Source of the DNA: JBGQOG01 sp052113705
GTDB taxonomy: Bacteria; Pseudomonadota; Alphaproteobacteria; Rhodobacterales; Rhodobacteraceae
NCBI RefSeq assembly: GCF_052113705.1
Contig: NZ_JBGQOG010000007.1
Coordinates: 124,001 to 188,000 of the forward strand
Length of the DNA: 64,000 nucleotides
Direction of reading: 5' to 3'
The notes beneath the pieces are model-generated. The model saw nothing but the letters and a program-made list of their open reading frames with translations. It was not told the DNA's origin and did no database searches. Position numbers and translations under genes: made by a program. Of this stretch, positions 24,665-32,636 are shown piece by piece (within the stretch, counting starts at the first letter, position 1; each line of letters starts with the position of its first letter).

Positions 24665-26767
24665 ATGTTCCCGCGTATTTTTGGCACAGCCGCCAAAGAC
24701 ACCCTCTCTGCTGCAGACCGGGCTTTGCTGACCGCGCTGCAGACCGCGCAGGCGATCATCTGGTTTGACCTCGACGGTCATATCCAGGGCGCGAATGACA
24801 ATTTTCTGGCGATCATGGGCTATCGCCGCGACGATATTCTGGGCAAGCATCACCGGATCTTCGCGACACCCGGCACCGCGGAAAGCGCCGCTTATCAGCG
24901 GTTCTGGTCCGAGCTGCGGGCGGGACAGCGGCAGCATGACACCTATCCGCGCCTGACCAAAACGGGAAACACCGTCTGGCTGGAGGCCTCTTACAATCCG
25001 CTCCTGAACGCCGCGGGGCAGCCCGTGGGCGTGGTCAAATTCGCCACCGATGTAACGGCCGCAAAGCTGCGCGCGCTGGATACTGCGGGCCAGATCGCGG
25101 CGATCAGCACATCGCAGGCGACGATCGAATTTGATCTGACCGGCAAGATATTGACCGTGAACGACAATTTCTGCGCCGCCACCGACTACAGCGCCGCCGA
25201 GCTGATCGGTCAGCACCATGCGATCTTTATGGACAAGGACGAGGCCGCCAGCCCCGGCTATCGGCAATTCTGGCACGATCTGGCGCAGGGCAAATTCAAA
25301 TCGGGCGCGTTTCGCCGCCTGACCAAATCCGGCAAGGATTGCTGGCTTCAGGCCAGCTACAACCCGATCTTTGACGCCGATGGCAAGCCGTGCAAGGTGG
25401 TGAAATTCGCCTCCGACATCACGGCGCAAAAGGAATTCGCCGCGGATGCTTTGGGCAAGATCGCCGCAATGTCCAAGATTCAGGCGATCATCGAATTTGA
25501 CCTGAACGGCAACATTCTGACCGCCAACGACAATTTCTGCAAAACCATGGGCTACAGCCTGAGCGAGGTTCAGGGGCGCCATCACAGCATGTTTGTGGAC
25601 CCCGAACTGGCCGCCAGCCCGGCATACAGTGCCTTCTGGCAGGATCTGGCACGCGGCACGCCCAGCGTTGCCGAGTTCAAACGCTATACCAAATCGGGCA
25701 CGGAAATCTGGCTGCGTGCCAGCTACAACCCTATTCTGGATGCCAACGGCCGTCCGTGCAAAGTGGTGAAATTCGCCAGCCAGACCGAGCGCAGCGCTGC
25801 CCTTGACGTGCTGAAAGGCGCGCTGGAGCGGCTCTCGTCCGGCGATTTGCAGGTGCGGATCGAGGATAAATTCGACTCCGAATTCGAGGTGATCCGGGCA
25901 GATTTCAACAATGCCACCTCCAAGCTCGACCGGCTGATCGCGCAGGTGATCGACCACGCGCGCACCATCGGCCATGAGACAAGCGAGATCGGCGCCGCCA
26001 CGGATGATCTCTCGCGCCGCGCCGAGCAGCAGGCTGCCACCCTTGAGCAAACCGCCGCCGCGATTGACGAGCTGACCGCCTCGGTCAAAGCCGCAAGCAG
26101 CGTGGCGAACGAAGGCAGCACCATGGTCGACAATGCCCGCAAAAGCGCCTCGCACAGCGGTGTCGTGGTGCGCGATGCCGTGCAGGCGATGGATGAAATC
26201 TCGGAAAGCTCGTCAAAAATCTCGAAGATCACCTCGGTGATTGATGAAATCGCCTTTCAGACCAATCTGCTGGCACTCAATGCCGGGGTCGAGGCGGCGC
26301 GGGCGGGCGAAGCCGGGCGTGGCTTTGCCGTGGTCGCCTCCGAGGTGCGGGCGCTGGCGCAGCGCTCCTCCGATGCGGCCCGGGAAATCGCCGATCTGAT
26401 CTCCGCCTCGGCCAATCAGGTCAAACGCGGCGTCGGTCTGGTGGGTCAGGCGGGCGCGGCACTGAGCGAGATTGATGGCGCGGTGACGCAGATTCATGAG
26501 CGGGTCAGCACGATGGCCAATTCCTCGCGCGAGCAATCGGCGGGGCTGGCCGAGATCAATATGGCAGTGAACCAGCTGGATCAGGTCACCCAGCACAATG
26601 CGGCAATGTTTGAGGAAACCAATGCCGCCACCCGCAACCTGACCATCGAAACCAAGGAACTGACGCATAAGGTCAGCCAGTTTCAATACACCGGTCAAAG
26701 TTACGGCCAGCCCATCGTTGGCAGCGCAACATATGAAACGGCGGGCAAGGTGCGGCGGGCTAGCTGA
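24665..26767 (+). CDS. Soluble chemoreceptor with three tandem PAS domains (BdlA-like)
   Basis: 700 residues, ATG 24665, GGAGG at 24655-24659. No membrane helix, so it acts in the cytoplasm. Three PAS domains at about 20-130, 140-252 and 262-373 are near copies: each has FDLxGxIxxANDNF or a close variant, then GxHHxxF, then SYNPxxxxxGxPxxVVKFA. A HAMP-like linker (375-430, LSSGDLQVRIEDKF) leads to the receptor signalling domain (430-680) with the tip IAFQTNLLALNAGVEAARAG. The architecture is that of BdlA/Aer-type redox or small-molecule sensors. The paired His of GxHHxxF is conserved in all three domains. No CheR-binding pentapeptide at the C-terminus. Confidence 0.93.
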   Translation: MFPRIFGTAAKDTLSAADRALLTALQTAQAIIWFDLDGHIQGANDNFLAIMGYRRDDILGKHHRIFATPGTAESAAYQRFWSELRAGQRQHDTYPRLTKTGNTVWLEASYNPLLNAAGQPVGVVKFATDVTAAKLRALDTAGQIAAISTSQATIEFDLTGKILTVNDNFCAATDYSAAELIGQHHAIFMDKDEAASPGYRQFWHDLAQGKFKSGAFRRLTKSGKDCWLQASYNPIFDADGKPCKVVKFASDITAQKEFAADALGKIAAMSKIQAIIEFDLNGNILTANDNFCKTMGYSLSEVQGRHHSMFVDPELAASPAYSAFWQDLARGTPSVAEFKRYTKSGTEIWLRASYNPILDANGRPCKVVKFASQTERSAALDVLKGALERLSSGDLQVRIEDKFDSEFEVIRADFNNATSKLDRLIAQVIDHARTIGHETSEIGAATDDLSRRAEQQAATLEQTAAAIDELTASVKAASSVANEGSTMVDNARKSASHSGVVVRDAVQAMDEISESSSKISKITSVIDEIAFQTNLLALNAGVEAARAGEAGRGFAVVASEVRALAQRSSDAAREIADLISASANQVKRGVGLVGQAGAALSEIDGAVTQIHERVSTMANSSREQSAGLAEINMAVNQLDQVTQHNAAMFEETNAATRNLTIETKELTHKVSQFQYTGQSYGQPIVGSATYETAGKVRRAS

Positions 26768-26868
26768 ACCTGCCCGCCCCCCCGCATGCCCTCACCGCGC
26801 GCCCTTGCACCGGCCCGGGCGGCTGGGATCCGTACCGCCGCTGCCCGCTCCTCCGGCACCCGCCACCG

Positions 26869-28152
26869 TCAGTGCATTTTGGAGCGGATGCGCCGGACCA
26901 GCAGAAACACCGCCAGCATCACCAAAGGCGTCAGCCCTGCGGTCAGCATCTCCTTGCTGACATGCGCGAGTTTCGCCAGCGGGTAGAAGAAATACCCCGA
27001 GAGACTGACCGCATAATAGCTGATCGCCACGACCGAGAGCCCCTCGACCGTATGTTGCAGCCGTAATTGCAGATCGGCGCGGCGGTCCATGCTTTCCAGC
27101 AGCTTCTGGTTTTGCGCCGAGCGTTCCACATCCACCCTGGTGCGCAACAGCTCCCCCGCCCGCGCCGCGCGCTCCAGCATGGTTTTCAGCCGCGCCTCGG
27201 CGGATTTCACCGTGCGCATCGCCGGATCATAGCGCCGCATCATGAATTCCGCGAATTTCTGCCGCCCCTGAAACCGCTCTTCGCGCAGGATCTCGATCCG
27301 CTGATTGACGATGGCCTCATAGGCACCCGTCGCGCCAAAACGAAAGGCGTGGCTGACCGCGAGGCTCTCCAGCTCGGCCGAGACCCGCAAGAGGTCTTGC
27401 AGGACCAACTCGGGCGCCTTCTCCTCATCGGTCATCCCCTCGACCAGCGCCGAGAGCTGCGGATCAAGGGCGTTCAGCCGCGCGCCCAAATCCCGCACGC
27501 GGCCGAGACCCAGCATCGACATCGCGCGATAGGTCTCGATCTCACAGAGCCGCTGCACGATGCGGCCAATGCGCGAGGGGCCGGTGCCGGGCGTCACGAA
27601 AATCGCAAAGCGCATCTGCCCCGCCGCATCCAGCCGGAAATCCCCCGCAATGACCGCGGCGCGGTCCAGCACCCAGGCGCAGGCGAGGCTTTCGGCGACG
27701 AACCAATCCTGCAGCTTCGGCTCGATCTCGGTGGGGTCTTCGGGCAAGAGCTCGATGCGGACATGGATCGCCGCCAGCCGCCGCCCCGGTGCCTCGGCGG
27801 TCCAATCCTCCGGAAAGACCCGGGCATCGGCGGGGTCAAAGGGGCGCTCGGAACAGCCCGGCGCAAAGGCGAGATAGGTCACGAATTCCGTATGGCTTTC
27901 CCATTTCAGCGCATAGCGGCCCAGATCGCCCGCATAATGCGTCACCCCCGGCACCGGCCGCGCCGCCCCGTGGCGCTGCAAAAGCGCCGTCAGATGCGCG
28001 TGATCCGCCGCCCGGTCGCGGTTGGCGGCATCCACCGGCTCCTTCACCGCCAGATAGACGGCATGGCTGGGCACGGTCAGCGAGGGAAACGGGCGCGCAT
28101 GCAGTTCATTGACCAGATCATAGCGCAAGGGGTGGTCATCAATCGGGGTCAT
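26869..28152 (-). CDS. DUF3422 family membrane protein
   Basis: 427 residues from ATG 28152; a TTG 12 bases further up is also possible. The bulk (1-370) is soluble, mixed alpha/beta, then a coiled region (310-370). Two hydrophobic segments close the protein (about 377-397, VVAISYYAVSLSGYFFYPLA, and 405-421, LTPLVMLAVFLLV), ending in Arg/Lys, so it is anchored in the inner membrane by its C-terminus with the main body in the cytoplasm. The start HPLRYDLVNELHARPFP is the family signature. Function is unknown; these proteins are common in Alpha- and Gammaproteobacteria and somewhat resemble ion-channel-coupled soluble domains. It is divergent from nothing and shares a spacer with the pntAB terminator. 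Confidence 0.85.
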   Translation of the reverse strand: MTPIDDHPLRYDLVNELHARPFPSLTVPSHAVYLAVKEPVDAANRDRAADHAHLTALLQRHGAARPVPGVTHYAGDLGRYALKWESHTEFVTYLAFAPGCSERPFDPADARVFPEDWTAEAPGRRLAAIHVRIELLPEDPTEIEPKLQDWFVAESLACAWVLDRAAVIAGDFRLDAAGQMRFAIFVTPGTGPSRIGRIVQRLCEIETYRAMSMLGLGRVRDLGARLNALDPQLSALVEGMTDEEKAPELVLQDLLRVSAELESLAVSHAFRFGATGAYEAIVNQRIEILREERFQGRQKFAEFMMRRYDPAMRTVKSAEARLKTMLERAARAGELLRTRVDVERSAQNQKLLESMDRRADLQLRLQHTVEGLSVVAISYYAVSLSGYFFYPLAKLAHVSKEMLTAGLTPLVMLAVFLLVRRIRSKMH

Positions 28153-28300
28153 CGGGCGGTCCAACTGGGATGAGACCCTTTTGGATTAGCGCAACGCCGC
28201 CTTCTGTAAACAAAAAAGTGCAGCGTTCTTCGATATTTAGAGGTGTGCAATGGTGTACTGTGACTTTTGCCACGCTGCTTGCGCAAACATGGGCAGCCAA

Positions 28301-28333
28301 AGAAAAAGGCCCGGTCGCGCGGACCGGGCCTTT
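28301..28333 (-). terminator. Intrinsic terminator after pntB
   Basis: AAAGGCCCGGTC (28305-28316) and GACCGGGCCTTT (28322-28333) form a perfect 12-bp stem with a 5-base loop. On the minus strand the stem is followed by TTTTTCTTT, so it terminates the pntA-pntB message 30-60 bases after the pntB stop. It could also work weakly on the plus strand. Confidence 0.88.
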
Positions 28334-28359
28334 CGGGATTTCAGAACGCCCTGCCGGGA

Positions 28360-29793
28360 TCAGTCGATCTTGGGCAAGAGTTCATCAATGCTCTTTTTGG
28401 CATCGCCATAGAACATCCGGGTGTTTTCCTTGAAGAACAGCGGGTTCTCGATGCCGGAATAGCCGGTGCCCTGCCCGCGTTTCGACACGAACACCTGTTT
28501 GGCTTTCCAGACTTCCAGCACCGGCATCCCGGCGATGGGCGAGTTCGGATCTTCCTGTGCCGCCGGGTTGACGATGTCGTTCGAGCCGATGACGATCACC
28601 ACGTCGGTCGAGGGGAAGTCCTCGTTGATCTCATCCATCTCCATCACGATATCATAGGGCACTTTGGCTTCGGCCAGGAGCACGTTCATGTGCCCCGGCA
28701 GACGGCCCGCCACCGGGTGGATGGCAAAGCGCACGTTCTTGCCGCGCGCGCGCAATTTGCGCACCAGTTCCGAGACCGATTGCTGCGCCTGCGCCACCGC
28801 CATGCCATAGCCCGGCACGATGATGACACTGTCGGCATCGTTCAGGGCCGAGGCGACGCCGTCGCTGTCGATGGCCACCTGCTCGCCGGTGATTTCCATC
28901 GCCGGGCCGGTGGTGCCCCCAAAGCCGCCGAGGATCACCGACACGAACGACCGGTTCATCGCCTTACACATGATGTAGGACAGGATCGCCCCCGAAGAGC
29001 CGACCAGCGCGCCGACGACGATCAGAAGATCGTTGGCGAGCGAAAAGCCGATGGCCGCCGCCGCCCAGCCCGAATAGCTGTTCAGCATCGACACCACGAC
29101 CGGCATATCGGCGCCGCCGATGCCCATGATCAGGTGATAGCCGATGAAGAAGGCCGCGAGCGTCATCACCAGAAGCGCCAGCGTCGAGCCGGTGTTCAGA
29201 TAGACCAGCAGCAGCACGATCGACAAAAGCGCCGCACCCGCGTTCAGCATATGGCCGCCCGGGAGTTTCTTGGCCTTGCCGTCAACCTTGCCGGCCAGTT
29301 TGCCAAAGGCAATGACCGACCCGGTGAAGGTCACGGCCCCGATAAAGACACCGAGGAAGGTCTCGACCCGCAGGATCGACACTTCGACACCGGTTTTATG
29401 CGCCACGACGGCGGCAAAGCCGGTCAGCGCATGGCGGGCCGTCTCATCCATCGCGATGACGCGGGCCAGCTCGATATGCGTGTTATAGCCGATGAACACC
29501 GCCGCCAGACCGACGAGGCTGTGCATCGCCGCCACCAGCTGCGGCATTTCGGTCATCTGCACGCGCTGTGCGACGACCCAGCCGATCAGACCGCCGACCG
29601 CGATCATCACGACCGAAATCAGCCAATTGCCCGCGCCGGGGCCATAGAGCGTGGCGGCAACGGCCAGCGCCATGCCGACAATGCCGTACCAGACGGCGCG
29701 TTTCGCGCTTTCCTGCCCCGAAAGGCCGCCCAGCGACTGAATGAACAGAACCGCCGCAACGACATAGGCGGCCGTGGTGAATCCGTATTCCAT
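28360..29793 (-). CDS. pntB: NAD(P) transhydrogenase beta subunit
   Basis: 477 residues, ATG 29793 with GGGAGG 6-8 bases upstream. PntB carries the transmembrane domain (eight to nine helices, residues 1-270) and the NADP(H)-binding domain III (about 290-477), with GYGMAVAQAQ for dinucleotide binding and the later VVIVIGSNDIVNPAAQ and KRGQGTGYSGIENPLF segments typical of the family. With PntA it couples hydride transfer from NADH to NADP+ to proton entry and supplies NADPH. It follows pntA by 15 bases and is followed by a strong terminator. Confidence 0.97.
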   Translation of the reverse strand: MEYGFTTAAYVVAAVLFIQSLGGLSGQESAKRAVWYGIVGMALAVAATLYGPGAGNWLISVVMIAVGGLIGWVVAQRVQMTEMPQLVAAMHSLVGLAAVFIGYNTHIELARVIAMDETARHALTGFAAVVAHKTGVEVSILRVETFLGVFIGAVTFTGSVIAFGKLAGKVDGKAKKLPGGHMLNAGAALLSIVLLLVYLNTGSTLALLVMTLAAFFIGYHLIMGIGGADMPVVVSMLNSYSGWAAAAIGFSLANDLLIVVGALVGSSGAILSYIMCKAMNRSFVSVILGGFGGTTGPAMEITGEQVAIDSDGVASALNDADSVIIVPGYGMAVAQAQQSVSELVRKLRARGKNVRFAIHPVAGRLPGHMNVLLAEAKVPYDIVMEMDEINEDFPSTDVVIVIGSNDIVNPAAQEDPNSPIAGMPVLEVWKAKQVFVSKRGQGTGYSGIENPLFFKENTRMFYGDAKKSIDELLPKID

Positions 29794-29808
29794 ATCCCGG
29801 CCTCCCCC

Positions 29809-31383
29809 TTACGATTTCTGGAACATGGCGAGCATCCGCCGGGTGACCATGAAGCCGCCGAAGATGTTGATCCCGGCCATGAACACCGACAGCGCCGCCA
29901 ACAGGACGACGAGCCAGCTGCCCGAGCCGATCTGCATCAGCGCCCCCAGGATGATGATCGAGGAGATCGCGTTGGTCACCGCCATCAGCGGCGTGTGCAG
30001 GCTGTGGCTGACGTTCCAGATCACCTGAACGCCGACATAGACTGACAGCACAAAGACGATGAAATGCGACATGAAGCTGGCCGGGGCAAAGAGGCCCGCG
30101 AGCAGGATCAGCGCGCCACCGATCACGAGCATGCCCACCTGGCTTTTGGTCTGCGCCTTGAAGGCGGCCACTTCCGCGGCTCTCTTCTCTTCCGGCGTCA
30201 GTTCCTTGGCCTTTTCCTTGGGCTTTTGCGCGGCGATGGCCGCCACTTTCGGCGGCGGCGGCGGGAAGGTGATGGCACCTTCATGCGTCACCGTGGCCCC
30301 CCGGATCACGTCATCTTCCATATTGTGCACGACCACACCGTCTTTCGCCGGGGTCAGGTCGAACATCATATGGCGGATGTTGTTGGAATAAAGGGTCGAG
30401 GATTGCGCGGCCATCCGGCTCGGGAAATCGGTGTAACCCACGATGGTCACGCCATTTTCCGACACCACTTTCTGGTCCGGCACCGTCAGGTCGCAGTTGC
30501 CGCCCCGCTCGGCGGCAAGATCGACCACGACCGAGCCCGGCTTCATCGCGGCGACCATGTCGGCGAGCCAGAGTTTCGGCGCATCGCGCCCCGGGATCAG
30601 CGCGGTGGTGATGACGATATCCACCTCGGGTGCCAGCTCGCGGAACTTTTTCAGCTGCGCTTCGCGGAATTCCGGGCTCGACGGGGCGGCATAGCCCCCG
30701 GTCGCCGCGCCATCCTGTGCCGCTTCGGCAAAATCGAGATAGACGAATTCAGCGCCCATCGATTCGATCTGCTCGGCCACTTCCGGTCGCACGTCAAAGG
30801 CGAGGGTGATCGCGCCCAGCGCGGTCGAGGTGCCGATGGCGGCAAGCCCTGCAACGCCCGCCCCCACGATCAGCACCTTCGCCGGGGGAACCTTGCCCGC
30901 GGCCGTCACCTGACCGGTGAAGAAGCGGCCAAAGTTGTTCCCCGCCTCGATCACCGCGCGGTAGCCCGCGATATTGGCCATCGAGGACAAAGCGTCCATC
31001 TTTTGCGCGCGGGAGATCCGCGGCACCATGTCCATCGCGATGACAGAGGCGCCCTGATCCTTGGCCAGCTCCAGCAGCTCTTTGTTCTGCGCCGGATAGA
31101 AGAAGGAGATCAGGGTCTGCCCCTGCCGCAACAGGCCCACTTCGGCGGGCACCGGCGGGCGGACCTTGGCGACGATATCCACCGCGCCATAGAGCGCCGC
31201 GGCATCGGCCAGAACGGTCACACCGGCAGCAGTATAAGTGGCGTCGTCAAAACCGGCCTTCTTGCCGGCCCCCGCTTCCACAAAACATTCATGCCCCAGC
31301 TTTTGCAACTGAAGGGCGCTGTCGGGCGTCATGGCAACGCGTGCCTCGCCCTCGAAAATCTCTTTCGGTGCCCCGATCTTCAC
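29809..31383 (-). CDS. pntA: NAD(P) transhydrogenase alpha subunit (fused alpha1/alpha2)
   Basis: 524 residues if the GTG at 31383 is used; it has GGGGAG 6 bases upstream, while the GTG at 31389 is too close to any ribosome site. Residues 1-380 are the NAD(H)-binding domain I (KIGAPKEIFEGEARVAMTP at the start, VLIVGAGVAGLAAI in the Rossmann fold). A Lys/Glu/Pro-rich linker (about 380-410) leads to four membrane helices (from about 425). This single-chain form matches E. coli-type PntA, whereas many alphaproteobacteria split it into two genes, so the arrangement is worth noting. Start of a two-gene operon with pntB. Confidence 0.96.
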   Translation of the reverse strand: MKIGAPKEIFEGEARVAMTPDSALQLQKLGHECFVEAGAGKKAGFDDATYTAAGVTVLADAAALYGAVDIVAKVRPPVPAEVGLLRQGQTLISFFYPAQNKELLELAKDQGASVIAMDMVPRISRAQKMDALSSMANIAGYRAVIEAGNNFGRFFTGQVTAAGKVPPAKVLIVGAGVAGLAAIGTSTALGAITLAFDVRPEVAEQIESMGAEFVYLDFAEAAQDGAATGGYAAPSSPEFREAQLKKFRELAPEVDIVITTALIPGRDAPKLWLADMVAAMKPGSVVVDLAAERGGNCDLTVPDQKVVSENGVTIVGYTDFPSRMAAQSSTLYSNNIRHMMFDLTPAKDGVVVHNMEDDVIRGATVTHEGAITFPPPPPKVAAIAAQKPKEKAKELTPEEKRAAEVAAFKAQTKSQVGMLVIGGALILLAGLFAPASFMSHFIVFVLSVYVGVQVIWNVSHSLHTPLMAVTNAISSIIILGALMQIGSGSWLVVLLAALSVFMAGINIFGGFMVTRRMLAMFQKS

Positions 31384-31436
31384 GGTCACTCCCCCTATTC
31401 AAGGACAAATCGTCCGGGTGGCCATAGCGGGGCAAG

Positions 31437-31465
31437 TCATAACATCGCGCAACAATATTTCACAA
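31437..31465 (-). promoter_or_regulatory. Putative sigma-70-type promoter of pntAB
   Basis: On the minus strand TTGTGA (31465-31460) and TTATGA (31442-31437) are separated by 17 bases, an acceptable -35/-10 pair. Transcription would begin near 31430, giving a leader of about 47 bases to the GTG at 31383. The surrounding 31430-31530 is AT-rich. Pattern match only. Confidence 0.35.
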
Positions 31466-31566
31466 GACCGTGACTGCTTTTCACATAACAAAAACAGATG
31501 TTCTTCATGCGAATTTATATATGCCAGCCCGTGACTTCGCGGCGAATCCGCGTCGGTGGCGCTAAC

Positions 31567-31592
31567 AAAACCCCGCAGAGGTGACGCAGGGG
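31567..31592 (-). terminator. Possible weak terminator after the glutamine amidotransferase
   Basis: On the minus strand CCCCTGC and GCGGGG form a stem with one bulged base and a 9-base loop, followed by TTTTG. It lies 30 bases after the stop of the amidotransferase. The stem is short, so termination may be partial. Confidence 0.45.
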
Positions 31593-31622
31593 AAATCCCG
31601 GGGGTCTCCGCGACCTCCGATG

Positions 31623-32438
31623 TCAGGCGGCATCAACATTGGCCGCCATCCCGAGGCGGCGGGCCTGCGCGAAATCGCGCACCGCCTGACCAAAGGCGGT
31701 AAACAGCGGCCGCGAAACAGGATCGGCATCGGCGCACCATTCCGGATGCCATTGCACCGAGAGGGTAAAGCCCGGCGCATCGGCTATCCGCAAGGCCTCG
31801 GGCGTGCCATCGGGCGCCGTCCCCTCGATCACCACGCGGGCGCCGGGGGTCTTGATCCCCTGCCCGTGTAGCGAATTGGTCATCACCTCGGTCGCGCCAA
31901 AGACCTGTGCGAACACCCCGTCCGGCGTCAGCGTCACCTTGTGACGCAGGGCGAATTTCTCCTCGATGCTGCCATCGGGGGGCATGCGGTGATTCATGCG
32001 CCCCGGCAGATCGCGGATTTCGGGATAGAGCGTCCCGCCCATCGCCACGTTCACCTCCTGAAAGCCGCGGCAGATCCCCAGAAACGGCTGCCCCGCCGCC
32101 ACACAGGCGCGCACCAGCGGCAGGGTGATGGCATCGCGGCAGCGGTCAAAGGTGCCATGCGCCGGGGTCTCATCCTCGCCATATTCCGACGGATGCACAT
32201 TCGGCCGCCCGCCCGTCAGCAAAAACCCGTCGCAACTGGCCATCAGCTCATCCACCGACATCAGCCGCGGATCGGCCGGGATCAACAGCGGCACGCAGCC
32301 CGCCACCAGCGAGACCGCCTCGCTGTTCATCCGCCCGCCCGAATGCACCGGATATTCGCCGTTCAGCAGATCGCTGTTGCCGATGATTCCCACCACCGGG
32401 CGTCTGCCGGGGCTTGGTTCTGTCCGCAAATGCTCCAT
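31623..32438 (-). CDS. Class I glutamine amidotransferase-like hydrolase (PuuD / peptidase C26)
   Basis: 271 residues. The triad of gamma-glutamyl hydrolases is present: nucleophile Cys in FLGICRGFQEVNVAMGG, and His/Glu in LSVQWHPEWCAD. The oxyanion part FLLTGGRPNVHP precedes it. PuuD-family enzymes split gamma-glutamyl amides such as gamma-glutamyl-GABA in polyamine breakdown. No other puu gene adjoins it; upstream 200 bases away is malate synthase G in the same direction. An amine-oxidase-type flavoprotein at 19828 might be functionally linked but is distant. Substrate unproven. Confidence 0.85.
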   Translation of the reverse strand: MEHLRTEPSPGRRPVVGIIGNSDLLNGEYPVHSGGRMNSEAVSLVAGCVPLLIPADPRLMSVDELMASCDGFLLTGGRPNVHPSEYGEDETPAHGTFDRCRDAITLPLVRACVAAGQPFLGICRGFQEVNVAMGGTLYPEIRDLPGRMNHRMPPDGSIEEKFALRHKVTLTPDGVFAQVFGATEVMTNSLHGQGIKTPGARVVIEGTAPDGTPEALRIADAPGFTLSVQWHPEWCADADPVSRPLFTAFGQAVRDFAQARRLGMAANVDAA

Positions 32439-32636
32439 ACCGCCGCTCCATCCGTCACTTTACCGCTCCAATCTGGCCCCATCGCCCCCGAAAGTCCAAG
32501 GCCAAGCCCGCACAGCGCCACCGCTCCGTTCGCACAGAAGACCGGGGCGCACAGAAAATTCGCGCACTGACGCACATTTGCGCAGGTCAGGCCGCGGTGG
32601 CCGCATTTGTGCCGCGTATTTCAGCGCAACCGGGCG

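Noticed and set aside
28267..30045. 592-codon open frame on the plus strand
   Set aside because: Antisense to pntB and the end of pntA; same shadow composition.
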